In this document: in pieces, positions 51,579-61,038 of the stretch | Layout: each line of letters begins with the position of its first letter | How positions within the stretch are numbered: the first letter of the stretch is position 1 | DNA from: DASSQJ01 sp963773655 | Lineage (GTDB): Bacteria; Actinomycetota; Actinomycetes; Actinomycetales; Dermatophilaceae | Assembly (NCBI GenBank): GCA_963773655.1 | Contig: CAVZBX010000001.1 | Location: 248,001 to 312,000, forward strand | Length of the DNA stretch: 64,000 nucleotides | Direction: 5' to 3' | Notes under the pieces: model-generated | Told to the model about the DNA's origin: nothing | The model's database searches: none | What the model saw: only the letters and a program-made list of their open reading frames with translations | Position numbers and translations under genes: made by a program

Positions 51579-52916
51579 ATGGCCTCGAGCACGGCGACGG
51601 CATCGGTCACCTCGACGGGGAAGGAGCCGCGCCGCACGTTCGTCCTCGACACCTCGGTCCTCCTGTCCGACCCGCGGGCGCTGCTGCGCTTCGCGGAGCA
51701 CGAGGTGGTGCTGCCGGTGGTCGTCGTCACCGAGCTGGAGGGCAAGCGGCACCACCCAGAGCTCGGCTACTTCGCCCGGACCGCGCTGCGGATGCTCGAC
51801 GACCTGCGCGTCAGCGCGGGCCGCCTCGACGCGCCGGTGCCGGTCGGCGAGGTCGGCGGCACCGTGCGGGTGGAGCTCAACCACACCGACCCCACCTCGC
51901 TCCCGGCGGGTTTCCGCCTCGGCGACAACGACACCCGGATCCTCGCCGTCGCACGCAACCTCGCCAACGAGGGCCACCTCGTCACCGTCGTGAGCAAGGA
52001 CCTGCCGATGCGGGTCAAGGCCTCCGCCTGCGGCCTGGACGCCGAGGAGTACCGCGCCGAGCTCGCCGTCGAGTCCGGCTGGACCGGCATGGCGGAGCTC
52101 GACGTCAGCACCGAGGAGATGGACCACCTCTACGAGTACGGCCGGCTCGAGAGCGCCGAGGCCGCCGAGATGCCCTGCCACACCGGGGTGAAGCTGCTGT
52201 CGCCGCGGGGCTCGGGGCTGGGCCGGGTCGGACCCGACAAGGCGGTGCGGCTCGTGCGCGGCGACCGCGACGCCTTCGGCCTGCACGGCCGCAGCGCCGA
52301 GCAGCGGATCGCGCTCGACCTGCTCCTGGACCCGGACGTCGGCATCATGAGCCTCGGGGGGCGCGCGGGCACCGGCAAGTCGGCCCTGGCCCTGTGCGCC
52401 GGCCTCGAGGCGGTGATGGAGCGCCGCCAGCAGCGCAAGGTGGTCGTCTTCCGCCCGCTGTACGCCGTGGGCGGCCAGGACCTCGGCTACCTGCCCGGCA
52501 CCGAGGCCGAGAAGATGAACCCGTGGGGTCAGGCAGTCTTCGACACCCTCGCGGCGCTGGTGTCGCGGGAGGTCGTCGAGGAGGTCCTCGACCGCGGCAT
52601 GCTCGAGGTGCTGCCGCTCACCCACATCCGCGGCCGCAGCCTCCACGACGCCTACGTCATCGTCGACGAGGCGCAGAGCCTGGAGCGCAACGTGCTCCTC
52701 ACGGTGCTCTCGCGGGTGGGCCAGAACTCACGGGTCGTGCTCACCCACGACGTCGCCCAGCGCGACAACCTCCGCGTGGGGCGGCACGACGGCGTGGTCG
52801 CGGTGGTGGAGGCGCTCAAGGGCCACCCGCTCTTCGCCCACGTCACCCTCACCCGCTCCGAGCGGAGCCCGATCGCGGCGCTGGTCACCGACCTGCTCGA
52901 GGGTCTGGAGATCTGA
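51579..52916 (+). CDS. PhoH2: PIN domain-PhoH ATPase fusion
   Basis: The 445-residue protein has an N-terminal PIN nuclease domain (FVLDTSVLLSDPRALLRF; later acidic residues in GDNDTRILAVA) and a C-terminal PhoH ATPase with Walker A GGRAGTGKSALA and Walker B VIVDEAQSL. Mycobacterial PhoH2 unwinds and cleaves RNA. AGGAG lies 6 bases before the ATG and TAGCGT at 51537-51542 is a -10 box. In other actinobacteria it can follow a small antitoxin-like gene (phoAT), which I do not see here. Confidence 0.92.
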   Translation: MASSTATASVTSTGKEPRRTFVLDTSVLLSDPRALLRFAEHEVVLPVVVVTELEGKRHHPELGYFARTALRMLDDLRVSAGRLDAPVPVGEVGGTVRVELNHTDPTSLPAGFRLGDNDTRILAVARNLANEGHLVTVVSKDLPMRVKASACGLDAEEYRAELAVESGWTGMAELDVSTEEMDHLYEYGRLESAEAAEMPCHTGVKLLSPRGSGLGRVGPDKAVRLVRGDRDAFGLHGRSAEQRIALDLLLDPDVGIMSLGGRAGTGKSALALCAGLEAVMERRQQRKVVVFRPLYAVGGQDLGYLPGTEAEKMNPWGQAVFDTLAALVSREVVEEVLDRGMLEVLPLTHIRGRSLHDAYVIVDEAQSLERNVLLTVLSRVGQNSRVVLTHDVAQRDNLRVGRHDGVVAVVEALKGHPLFAHVTLTRSERSPIAALVTDLLEGLEI

Positions 52917-53063
52917 GCGTGGCGAGGACCACCGAACGGGCCGGCCGGACCTCGGCTGAGTGGTCCCTGAGGTCGCGATTTCGACCCCCGGGTCGGCGGC
53001 CCTAGAGTACTGTCTCGATTCGGTAACGACCCCTGCCCACCGCCTCGACCGCCTCAGGACCTC

Positions 53064-53795
53064 ATGGCCCGCTACACGCCCCGCCACGCGCCCCGGCACG
53101 CCGCCCCCCGGCGCCGGGCTGCCCATGCGGCGCCCCGTCGGACGCCTGCGTTCCGGCCCGCCGTGACCTCGGGCGTGCTGGCCGCGGTCGTCGGCGGCGC
53201 AGCGGTGGCCACAGCGGTCACCGACGACACGGCGAGCGCCACGCCCCTCTCCCTGGCCGTCGACACGCTGACGACGACCGCCTCCACCGAGGAGAGTCGC
53301 ACGGCCGTCCTCGATGCCGCGCGGGTCACCGCCGACCGCACGGCGGGCAACGCCCAGGCGGCGGTGCTCGCCGCGCGGAACGCCGCCGAGGAGAAGGCGC
53401 GTGCCGAGGCCCTTGCCAAGAAGCGCGCCCAGCAGCAGGCCCGCGCCGCCCGTGAGGCCGCGCGCGAGCAGATCTTCGCCAACGCGACGTCGGACCCCAA
53501 GGCCGCGGCCCAGCTGCTCCTCCCCGAGTACGGCTTCGGGTCGGAGCAGTGGCCCTGCCTGGACCAGCTGTGGGTCGGCGAAAGCGACTGGCGGTGGTGG
53601 GTCGCCAACCCCTCCTCGGGTGCGTACGGCATCCCGCAGTCGCTGCCCGCCGAGAAGATGGCCACGGCCGGGGACGACTGGCGCACCAACCCGGTCACCC
53701 AGATCAAGTGGGGCCTCGACTACATCAAGCGGTCGTACGGCACGCCGTGCAACGCGCTGAGCCAGTGGCAGGCGCGCTCGCCGCACTGGTACTGA
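53064..53795 (+). CDS. Secreted lytic transglycosylase-like protein
   Basis: The 243-residue protein has a basic N-terminus, a hydrophobic segment (about 33-52, AVTSGVLAAVVGGAAVATAV), an Ala/Arg/Glu-rich coiled-coil-like stretch (about 90-135) and a C-terminal transglycosylase-like domain. That domain has VGESDWRWWVANPSSGAYGIPQ (split here by position 160-185), and two Cys residues that could bridge. Such proteins act on peptidoglycan. A -10 box TAGAGT lies near 53005, and AGGA precedes the ATG. Confidence 0.82.
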   Translation: MARYTPRHAPRHAAPRRRAAHAAPRRTPAFRPAVTSGVLAAVVGGAAVATAVTDDTASATPLSLAVDTLTTTASTEESRTAVLDAARVTADRTAGNAQAAVLAARNAAEEKARAEALAKKRAQQQARAAREAAREQIFANATSDPKAAAQLLLPEYGFGSEQWPCLDQLWVGESDWRWWVANPSSGAYGIPQSLPAEKMATAGDDWRTNPVTQIKWGLDYIKRSYGTPCNALSQWQARSPHWY

Positions 53796-53827
53796 GCACC
53801 CGTCACCCCGTACCCGGCGACGGGTGC
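53796..53827. terminator. Terminator between converging genes
   Basis: GCACCCGTC (53796-53804) pairs with GACGGGTGC (53819-53827) in the gap between the transglycosylase-like gene and coaA, and may serve both. Confidence 0.6.
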
Positions 53828-53841
53828 CCCGCCCGCGTCAC

Positions 53842-54825
53842 CTAGACCTTCCGCAACCGGATGCGCGTCACGGCGTGGTCGGCGTCCTTGGAGAGAACGA
53901 GCGTGGCCCGTTCGCGGGTCGGGAGGATGTTCTCGACGAGGTTCGGCTCGTTGATCGACCCCCAGATGGACGCCGCCGTGGCCCGGGCCTCGGAGTCGCT
54001 GAGCCCGGCATAGCGGTGGAAGTACGACTGGGGGTCCGCGAAGGCGGTCTCGCGCAGGCGGAGGAACCGTTCGACGTACCAGCGCCGGATGTCCTCGACC
54101 GGGGCGTCGACGTACACGGAGAAGTCGAAGAAGTCCGAGATGGCGCCCGTGGTGGAGCCGTCGGGCCGCACCGTCGGCGGCTGCAGGACGGTGAGCCCCT
54201 CGACGATGAGCACGTCGGGTCGGTGCACCTCGACGGTCTGCGGGAGGACGTCGTAGGTGAGGTGCGAGTACATGGGTGCCTCGACGACGGGTGCGCCGGA
54301 CTTCACCTGCTCGACGAAGTGGAGCAGGGCCCTCCGGTCGTAGGACTCGGGGAATCCCTTGCGCTGCAGGAGGTTTCGCCGCTCGAGCTCGGCGTTGGGG
54401 TGGAGGAACCCGTCGGTGGTGACCAGCTCGACCCGGGGGGTGTGCGGCCAGCGGCTCATGAGCTCGCGCAGGATGCGTGCCGTCGTCGACTTGCCGACCG
54501 CCACCGACCCGGCGACGCCGACGACGAAGGGGGTGACGGTGAACGGCTCGCCGAGGAAGTCGCTGGTCGCCTGCCGCAGGCCGTGGACCGCCTCGACGTA
54601 GAAGTGCAGCAGCCGTGAGAGCGGCAGGTAGACGTCCTCGACCTCGCGCAGGTCCAGCCGGTCGCCGAGGCCGCGCAGCCGGGTGATGTCGTCCTGGCTG
54701 AGGCTCATCGGGTGGTTCTCGCGCAGCCTGGACCAGGCGGCGCGGTCGAGGTCGACGTACGGGGTCGCCGCGGGCCCGGGCTCGTGGATCCCGAGGCGCG
54801 CGATCGCCTGCTCCGACGCCCTCAC
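53842..54825 (-). CDS. coaA: Type I pantothenate kinase
   Basis: The 327-residue kinase commits pantothenate to CoA synthesis. It has the P-loop GVAGSVAVGKST at 103-114, VTTDGFLHPNAEL, KGFPESYD and IVEGLTVLQ. The GTG at 54825 has no ribosome binding site; CATGAT (minus strand 54837-54832) ends 6 bases before it, so it is probably leaderless. It is divergent from glmS, which is also leaderless. Confidence 0.95.
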   Translation of the reverse strand: MRASEQAIARLGIHEPGPAATPYVDLDRAAWSRLRENHPMSLSQDDITRLRGLGDRLDLREVEDVYLPLSRLLHFYVEAVHGLRQATSDFLGEPFTVTPFVVGVAGSVAVGKSTTARILRELMSRWPHTPRVELVTTDGFLHPNAELERRNLLQRKGFPESYDRRALLHFVEQVKSGAPVVEAPMYSHLTYDVLPQTVEVHRPDVLIVEGLTVLQPPTVRPDGSTTGAISDFFDFSVYVDAPVEDIRRWYVERFLRLRETAFADPQSYFHRYAGLSDSEARATAASIWGSINEPNLVENILPTRERATLVLSKDADHAVTRIRLRKV

Positions 54826-54946
54826 GCTGCCATCATGTCGCACGCGGCACACGGGCGGCCCCCGGGGCGGTGGTCGACCCGCACGCCGGGTCCCGGCGCC
54901 GCCGCCGGGTCGGGACCCGGTCGCCGCAGCGTCTACGCTGGCGGCC

Positions 54947-56806
54947 ATGTGCGGAATCGTCGGATACGTCGGCCCGGTCGCCGACGGTACGGCCCTGGAC
55001 GTCGTCATGGAGGGCCTGACCCGTCTGGAGTACCGCGGCTACGACTCGGCGGGGGTGGCCCTGGTCACCGACGACGGCATCGCCGCGGCCAAGCGTGCCG
55101 GCAAGCTCGAGAACCTGCGCTCCGAGCTCGCCACGCACCCCCTCCCGGGGTCGCGCACGGGCATCGGGCACACCCGCTGGGCCACCCACGGTGGCCCCAC
55201 GGACGGCAACGCCCACCCGCACCGGGGCGGTGAGGGCGGCCGGCTGGCGCTGATCCACAACGGCATCATCGAGAACTTCCACTCGCTCAAGCGCGAGCTC
55301 GAGGACGACGGCGTCGACTTCGAGTCCGAGACCGACACCGAGGTGGCGGCCAAGCTCGTCGGCCGCGAGTACGACCGCGTGGGTGACCTGACCGCGGCGA
55401 TGCGCACCGTCGCCAACCGGCTCGAGGGTGCCTTCACGCTGCTCGCGGTGCACGCCGACAGCCCGGGCGTCGTCGTCGGCGCCCGCCGCAACAGCCCGCT
55501 CGTCGTCGGGGTCGGTGACGGCGAGAACTTCCTCGGCAGCGACGTCGCCGCGTTCATCGGCCACACCCGCCACGCGGTCGAGCTGGGTCAGGACCAGATC
55601 GTCACGATCACCCCCGAGGCGATCGAGGTCATCGGCTTCGACGGCTCGCCGGCGCAGGGGAAGGCCTACGAGGTCACGTGGGACGCCTCCGCCGCCGAGA
55701 AGGGCGGCTACTCCACCTACATGGAGAAGGAGATCGACGAGCAGCCGCAGGCGGTCGCCGACACCCTGCTCGGGCGCACCAAGGACGACGGCGAGCTGGT
55801 GCTCGACGAGCTGCGCATCTCGGAGGAGCGGCTGCGCGACGTCGACCGCATCACGGTCGTCGCCTGCGGCACCGCGGCCTACGCGGGGATGGTCGCGAAG
55901 TACGCCATCGAGCACTGGACCCGCATCCCCGTCGAGGTCTCCCTCGCGCACGAGTTCCGGTACTGCGACCCGATCGTCGACGCCCGCACCCTCGTGGTGT
56001 CGATCAGCCAGTCCGGCGAGACGATGGACACGCTGATGGCGGTCAAGCACGCGGCCGAGCTCGGTGCGCTCACCCTCTCGATCTGCAACACCCACGGCTC
56101 CACCATCCCCCGCGAGTCCGACGCCGTCCTCTACACCCACGCCGGTCCGGAGATCGCGGTCGCGTCCACCAAGGCGTTCCTCGCGCAGATCACCGCCTGC
56201 TACGTGCTCGGGCTCTACCTGGCGCAGCTGCGCGGCGGGACCTTCGCCGACGACGCCAAGACGGTGATGACCGAGCTGCGTGAGATGCCGGAGCGGATCT
56301 CCGAGCTGCTCGGCCGGATGGACCGGGTCGCCGAGATGGCCGAGTTCATGGCCGACAGCCGCTCGGTGCTCTTCCTCGGCCGCCACGTCGGCTTCCCCGT
56401 GGCCATGGAGGGCGCGCTCAAGCTCAAGGAGCTCGCGTACATCCACGCCGAGGGCTTCGCGGCGGGCGAGCTCAAGCACGGCCCGATCGCCCTGATCGAG
56501 CCGGGCCAGCCGGTCTTCATCGTCGTCCCCAGTCCGGACGCCCCCCACGAGCTGCACAAGAAGGTCGTCTCGAACATCCAGGAGATCCGCGCCCGCGGCG
56601 CGCGCACCATCGTCATCGCCCACGACGGCGACGACGACGTGCTGCCGTTCGCCAGCGAGGTCGTGCGCATCCCGCAGTGCTCCCCCATGCTTGCGCCGCT
56701 CCTCGCGGTCGTCCCCCTCCAGGTGTTCGCGCTGCACCTCGCCACGGCCAAGGGCCTGGACGTCGACCAGCCGCGCAACCTCGCCAAGTCGGTCACCGTC
56801 GAGTGA
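54947..56806 (+). CDS. glmS: Glutamine-fructose-6-phosphate aminotransferase (isomerizing)
   Basis: The 619-residue enzyme makes glucosamine 6-phosphate. The N-terminal nucleophile is Cys2 in MCGIVGYVG, followed by the glutaminase domain (TRWATHGGPTDGNAHPH). Two SIS domains follow with SQSGETMDTLMAVKHA and the C-terminal DQPRNLAKSVTVE. TACGCT at 54934-54939 ends 7 bases before the ATG. There is no leader, so the glmS ribozyme of Firmicutes is absent. GlmU at 4479 acts later in the same pathway. Confidence 0.97.
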   Translation: MCGIVGYVGPVADGTALDVVMEGLTRLEYRGYDSAGVALVTDDGIAAAKRAGKLENLRSELATHPLPGSRTGIGHTRWATHGGPTDGNAHPHRGGEGGRLALIHNGIIENFHSLKRELEDDGVDFESETDTEVAAKLVGREYDRVGDLTAAMRTVANRLEGAFTLLAVHADSPGVVVGARRNSPLVVGVGDGENFLGSDVAAFIGHTRHAVELGQDQIVTITPEAIEVIGFDGSPAQGKAYEVTWDASAAEKGGYSTYMEKEIDEQPQAVADTLLGRTKDDGELVLDELRISEERLRDVDRITVVACGTAAYAGMVAKYAIEHWTRIPVEVSLAHEFRYCDPIVDARTLVVSISQSGETMDTLMAVKHAAELGALTLSICNTHGSTIPRESDAVLYTHAGPEIAVASTKAFLAQITACYVLGLYLAQLRGGTFADDAKTVMTELREMPERISELLGRMDRVAEMAEFMADSRSVLFLGRHVGFPVAMEGALKLKELAYIHAEGFAAGELKHGPIALIEPGQPVFIVVPSPDAPHELHKKVVSNIQEIRARGARTIVIAHDGDDDVLPFASEVVRIPQCSPMLAPLLAVVPLQVFALHLATAKGLDVDQPRNLAKSVTVE

Positions 56807-56819
56807 CGGCGGTGGCGCG

Positions 56820-57185
56820 GTGATCGTCAGCGTCGGCATCGACGTCGTCGACGTCGCACGCTTCGGCGCAGCGCTCGAGCGCACGCCGTCGCTGCGCGAG
56901 CGGCTGTTCACCGATGCCGAGCGCTCCCTGCCGCTGCGGTCCCTCGCCGCGCGGTTCGCCGCCAAGGAGGCCCTCGCCAAGGCCCTCGGCGCCCCCGCGG
57001 GGATGCACTGGCACGACGCCGAGGTGCACCGTGGCCCCGACGGGCGCCCGCACCTGCAGGTCTCGGGCACCGTCGCCGCCCAGGTCGACGCCTGCGGCAT
57101 CACGCACGTGCACGTCTCGCTGTCCCACGACGCCGGGATCGCCTCGGCGGTCGTCGTCGCCGAGCGCCTGGAGGATGCCCCGTGA
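56820..57185 (+). CDS. acpS: Holo-[acyl-carrier-protein] synthase
   Basis: The 121-residue AcpS transfers 4'-phosphopantetheine from CoA to acyl carrier proteins. Asp8 in GIDVVDVARF and Glu50 in RFAAKEALAKALG bind the metal. The GTG lies 13 bp after glmS and the stop overlaps nnr by 4 bp. The acpS-nnr-alr order is common in actinobacteria. Confidence 0.93.
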   Translation: MIVSVGIDVVDVARFGAALERTPSLRERLFTDAERSLPLRSLAARFAAKEALAKALGAPAGMHWHDAEVHRGPDGRPHLQVSGTVAAQVDACGITHVHVSLSHDAGIASAVVVAERLEDAP

Positions 57186-58636
57186 TCGAGGCCCACGCCA
57201 CGTCGGAGGTCTACGCGGCCGAGGAGGCCCTGATGGCCACGCTCGAGGAGGGCGAGCTGATGGCCCGTGCCGTCGAGGGGCTGGCCGCGGTGGCCGCGGC
57301 GAGGCTCGAGGAGCGCGGCGGCGGGTCCGTCGCGGCCCTCGTCGGGCCGGGCAACAACGGCGCCGACGCCCTCTACGCCGTCGCCCGGCTCGCCCACGCC
57401 GGCTACGCCGCGGCCGCCGTCCACCACGAGACGGTCCACGCCGGGGCGCGGGCGGCGGCAGAGGCGGCGGGGGTGGTGCTCGGCACCGACGCCGGTGTCC
57501 TCGCCGAGGCCGACGTCGTGCTCGACGGCGTGCTCGGCATCGGTGCCCGGCCGGGGCTCCCGGAGTGGGCCCGCGCGTGGGTGGACACCGTGGCGGAGTC
57601 GGCGCACGTCATCGCCGTCGACCTGCCTTCGGGGCAGGACCCCGCCGGCGAGGTGCTCGACCCCGACGGCGTGCTCGCCGACGAGACGGTCACCTTCTCG
57701 GTGGCCAAGCCGGTGCACCTGCTGCCCCCCACCGAACTGGCCTGCGGGATGCTCACCGTGGTCGACATCGGCCTCGAGGTCGACGCCACGCCGGTGGTGC
57801 GTCGCCTCGACCACGACGACGTCGCGGCGAGGTGGCCCGTGCCGGTGCCGTCCGACGACAAGTACAGCCGCGGCGTCGTCGGCGTCGTGGCGGGGGGTGA
57901 GTCGTTCACCGGTGCGGCCCTGCTGTCGGTGACCGCCGCCGTCGAGTCCGGAGCGGGGATGGTGCGGTACGTCGGCACGCCGACCCCGGAGGGCCTGGTG
58001 CGGGGCCGCGTCCCGGAGGCCGTCCACGGTGTCGGCCGGGTGCAGGCCTGGGTCGTCGGGCCGGGCCTGGACCCGGAGGCGCAGGGCGACGCGGCCGCGG
58101 CACAGCTCGAGGCGGCGCGCGAAGCGCTCGGCGGTGCGGAGCCGGTCTGCGTGGACGCCGGCGGGCTGGACCTGCTCGACGACGAGGTGCTGCGGGCGCG
58201 TCGGGGCCGCCCCACCCTGCTCACTCCGCACGCGGGGGAGGCCGCTCGCCTGCTCTCCCGGCTCGGCGGCGAGGAGGTGGAGCGCTCGGCCGTCGAGGCC
58301 GCACCCCTCGCGCACGCCCGCCGGCTGGCGCGGGCCACCGGTGCCACGGTGCTGCTCAAGGGGTCGACGACCCTCGTCGTGCCGCCGGGGGAGGGCGCCA
58401 CCGCGTGGAGCCAGGCGGACGCGCCGGCCTGGCTCGCCACGGCCGGGGCCGGCGACGTGCTCGCGGGCGTCCTCGGCACCCTGCTCGCCGCCGGCCTGGA
58501 CCCTGGGGAGGCCGGGGCCCTGGGGGCCCTCGTGCACGGGGCCGCCGCCCGGCGCGCCAACCCCGGGGGCCCGGTGCGGGCCCTCGCCGTGGCCGAGGCG
58601 CTGCCGGCGACGGTCGCGGCGCTGCTCGCGCGCTGA
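57182..58636 (+). CDS. nnr: Bifunctional NAD(P)H-hydrate repair enzyme (epimerase and dehydratase)
   Basis: The 484-residue protein fuses an N-terminal epimerase domain (NnrE, about 1-205; ALVGPGNNGADALYAVARLA and VIAVDLPSGQDP) to a C-terminal ADP/ATP-dependent dehydratase domain (NnrD; SRGVVGVVAGGESFTGAALLS, LLTPHAGEAARLL and ATAGAGDVLAGVLGTLLA). It repairs hydrated NADH and NADPH. GTG overlaps the acpS stop (GTGA). Confidence 0.94.
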   Translation: MIEAHATSEVYAAEEALMATLEEGELMARAVEGLAAVAAARLEERGGGSVAALVGPGNNGADALYAVARLAHAGYAAAAVHHETVHAGARAAAEAAGVVLGTDAGVLAEADVVLDGVLGIGARPGLPEWARAWVDTVAESAHVIAVDLPSGQDPAGEVLDPDGVLADETVTFSVAKPVHLLPPTELACGMLTVVDIGLEVDATPVVRRLDHDDVAARWPVPVPSDDKYSRGVVGVVAGGESFTGAALLSVTAAVESGAGMVRYVGTPTPEGLVRGRVPEAVHGVGRVQAWVVGPGLDPEAQGDAAAAQLEAAREALGGAEPVCVDAGGLDLLDDEVLRARRGRPTLLTPHAGEAARLLSRLGGEEVERSAVEAAPLAHARRLARATGATVLLKGSTTLVVPPGEGATAWSQADAPAWLATAGAGDVLAGVLGTLLAAGLDPGEAGALGALVHGAAARRANPGGPVRALAVAEALPATVAALLAR

Positions 58637-58732
58637 ACGCCCCGCGTCCAGGGGCCGTGGCCCTCGACACGGTGCCGGGCACCCGGACTCACGTCCGCGG
58701 CCCGGGAGCCGCGCCCTAGACTGATCCGGCCC

Positions 58733-59905
58733 ATGTCGAACCTGTCGCCCGTCCCCTCGCCCGTGCCCGCGGGCGCCTCCGCGTGGGTCACCGTCGACGC
58801 CGAGGCCATCCGCGACAACGTCGCCGAGCTGGTCCGCCGCAGCGCCCCCGCGCAGGTCATGGCCGTCGTCAAGGGCGACGCCTACGGCCACGGCCTGCTC
58901 ACCGCCGCCCGGGCCGCCCTCGCCGGGGGCGCCACCTGGCTCGGGGTGGCCCAGCTCGAGGAGGCGCTCGGGCTGCGGGCGGCCGGGGTCGAGGCGCCGG
59001 TCCTCAGCTGGATCTACCCACCGCAGGCCGACGTCGGAGCCGCCCTGGACGCCGGGGTCGAGCTCACCGTGGGCAGCGCGTGGAGCCTGGCCGCCGTGGT
59101 GGCGGCGGCCCGCGAGCGCGGCCGCACCGTGCCCGTCCAGGTCAAGGTCGACACCGGGCTCGGCCGCGGCGGGGTGCTCCTGGACTGGAGCGAGATGGTG
59201 GCGGCCCTCGCCACCGCCCGGGCCGAGGGCGCCGTGCGGGTCACCGGGGTGTGGTCGCACTTCGCGTGGGCCGACGCGCCGCAGCACCCCACGGTGCGCG
59301 CCCAGCAGGAGCGTTTCGTCGAGGCCGTGGCCGAGCTCGAGCGCGCCGGGGTCGACCCGGGGTTGCGTCACCTCGCCAACTCCGCCGCCACCCTCACCAA
59401 CCCGGCGGCGCACTTCGACCTGGTCCGGCCCGGCCTGGCCGTCTACGGACTCTCGCCGACCCCCGACCTCGGCGGCCCGGCCCACTTCGGGCTCCGGGAG
59501 GCGATGCGGGTCACCGCCCGGCTCACGCTCGTCAAGCGGGCCGCTGCCGGGCAGGGCGTCAGCTACGGCCACGAGTACACCACCGACCGCGACACCGTCC
59601 TGGGGCTGCTGCCGCTGGGGTACGCCGACGGCATCCCGCGCCATGCAGGCAACGCCGGCCCGGTCCAGGTGCGCGGCCGCCGGTACACCGTCGCCGGCCG
59701 GGTCTGCATGGACCAGTGCGTCATCGACCTCGGCCCCGACTTCGACGGCGCCGCCGGCGACGAGGTGGTCGTCCTCGGGCGCTCCGCCGACGGCGAGCCG
59801 TGCGCGCAGGCGTGGGCGGAGGCGGCCGGCACCATCAACTACGAGATCGTGACGCGGATGGGACCCCGCCTGCCGCGCGTGGTCCTCGGGGACGGCCCGG
59901 GATGA
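58733..59905 (+). CDS. alr: Alanine racemase
   Basis: The 390-residue PLP enzyme makes D-alanine for peptidoglycan. Lys47 in VMAVVKGDAYGHG binds PLP and the opposite base is Tyr278 in GVSYGHEYTT. The substrate-binding segment VAGRVCMDQCVIDLG is present. TAGACT at 58717-58722 ends 10 bases before the ATG, so the leader is about 3 nt at most and there is no ribosome binding site. The hydrolase gene overlaps its stop by 4 bp. Confidence 0.95.
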   Translation: MSNLSPVPSPVPAGASAWVTVDAEAIRDNVAELVRRSAPAQVMAVVKGDAYGHGLLTAARAALAGGATWLGVAQLEEALGLRAAGVEAPVLSWIYPPQADVGAALDAGVELTVGSAWSLAAVVAAARERGRTVPVQVKVDTGLGRGGVLLDWSEMVAALATARAEGAVRVTGVWSHFAWADAPQHPTVRAQQERFVEAVAELERAGVDPGLRHLANSAATLTNPAAHFDLVRPGLAVYGLSPTPDLGGPAHFGLREAMRVTARLTLVKRAAAGQGVSYGHEYTTDRDTVLGLLPLGYADGIPRHAGNAGPVQVRGRRYTVAGRVCMDQCVIDLGPDFDGAAGDEVVVLGRSADGEPCAQAWAEAAGTINYEIVTRMGPRLPRVVLGDGPG

Positions 59906-61038
59906 CGCCGCTGACCCCGTTCGGGGCGGCGGCCGGCGCCGTCACCGAGCGCCTCCGGAGGGCCGGCACCGGGCTGCGCTCGAGCGAGGAGCCGGTCTGG
60001 TCGGAGGTCCCGAGCGAGTCGCTCACCGTCACCGCCGAGGACGGCGTGGCGCTGCACGTCGAGATCGACGCCCCGGACGGCTCCAGCCGGGGCCGGCGCC
60101 ACCTCGCCGGCCGGGCGCCCACCGTCGTGTTCGTCCACGGCTTCGCGCTGAGGATGGAGTGCTGGGTGCTCCAGCGCCGCGCCCTGGTGCACGCCGGGTT
60201 CCGGGTCGTCGCCTACGACCAGCGGGGCCACGGCCGCTCGGGGGCGCCGCACCTCGACTCGTGCACGGTCGCCCAGCTGGGGAGGGACCTCGACGCGGTG
60301 CTCGCCGCCACCTGCCCGACCGGACCGGTCGTGCTCGTCGGCCACTCGATGGGCGGCATGACGGTGATGTCGTACGCGGGCCAGCACGTCGAGGCGGTCC
60401 GCGACCGGGTGCTCGCGGTGGCGCTGGTCTCGACCAGTCCCGGCGGGCACGACATCACCGAGATGGGCCTCGGGGCGATGGCGGGCAAGGTCGTCGGCTC
60501 GCTCGGGCCGGGTGTGCTCACCCGCCTCTCCCGCCACGCAGGCCCCATCAAGGTCATCCGGCGGATGGGCAAGAACGTGCAGGACGCGGTCGTCGCCCGC
60601 TGGGCGTTCGACAGCCCGGTGAGCCCGGCCCTCGTCGACCACGTGGCGGACATGATCTTCGGGACCTCGTTCGACGTGATGGCCGCGTTCCTCCCCGACA
60701 TCGACGGCCTCGACCTGTCCTCCGACATCGTCGCGCTCACGGGGGTCGAGACCCTCGTCCTCAACGGCGCCGGTGACCTCATCACCCCGGCCGCGCACAG
60801 CGAGCAGATCGTGCGGATCCTCCCGGGGGCGGAGCACGTCGTCGTCGAGGACGCCGGCCACATCCTCATGCTCGAGCACCCCGAGCTCGTCACCGAGCAG
60901 CTGCTCATGCTCATCGCGCGGGCCCAGCGCGCGGTCGCCGAGGGCGTCGGGGTCTCGAGCAAGCCGCGGGTGCGCCGCACCGTGCAGGACATCGCGAAGA
61001 AGCGGCGCCGGCGCCGCGGGCGGGAGGCCGCGTCGTGA
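59902..61038 (+). CDS. Alpha/beta hydrolase
   Basis: The 378-residue protein has an oxyanion motif VFVHGFALRMECW, nucleophile Ser149 in VGHSMGGM, Asp in NGAGDLITP and His in EDAGHILMLEHP. The C-terminus is strongly basic (KKRRRRRGRE). A hydrolase between alr and tsaE is conserved in many actinobacteria, but the substrate is unknown. ATG overlaps the alr stop (ATGA). Confidence 0.9.
   Translation: MTPLTPFGAAAGAVTERLRRAGTGLRSSEEPVWSEVPSESLTVTAEDGVALHVEIDAPDGSSRGRRHLAGRAPTVVFVHGFALRMECWVLQRRALVHAGFRVVAYDQRGHGRSGAPHLDSCTVAQLGRDLDAVLAATCPTGPVVLVGHSMGGMTVMSYAGQHVEAVRDRVLAVALVSTSPGGHDITEMGLGAMAGKVVGSLGPGVLTRLSRHAGPIKVIRRMGKNVQDAVVARWAFDSPVSPALVDHVADMIFGTSFDVMAAFLPDIDGLDLSSDIVALTGVETLVLNGAGDLITPAAHSEQIVRILPGAEHVVVEDAGHILMLEHPELVTEQLLMLIARAQRAVAEGVGVSSKPRVRRTVQDIAKKRRRRRGREAAS

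Noticed and set aside
54838..54946. glmS ribozyme
   Set aside because: The glmS -10 box ends 7 bases before the ATG, which leaves no room for a 5' UTR ribozyme.
54833..59644. A very long minus-strand open frame opposite glmS, acpS, nnr and alr
   Set aside because: It is a shadow of high-GC genes on the plus strand, all of which have intact catalytic motifs. The minus frame has no recognisable domain.
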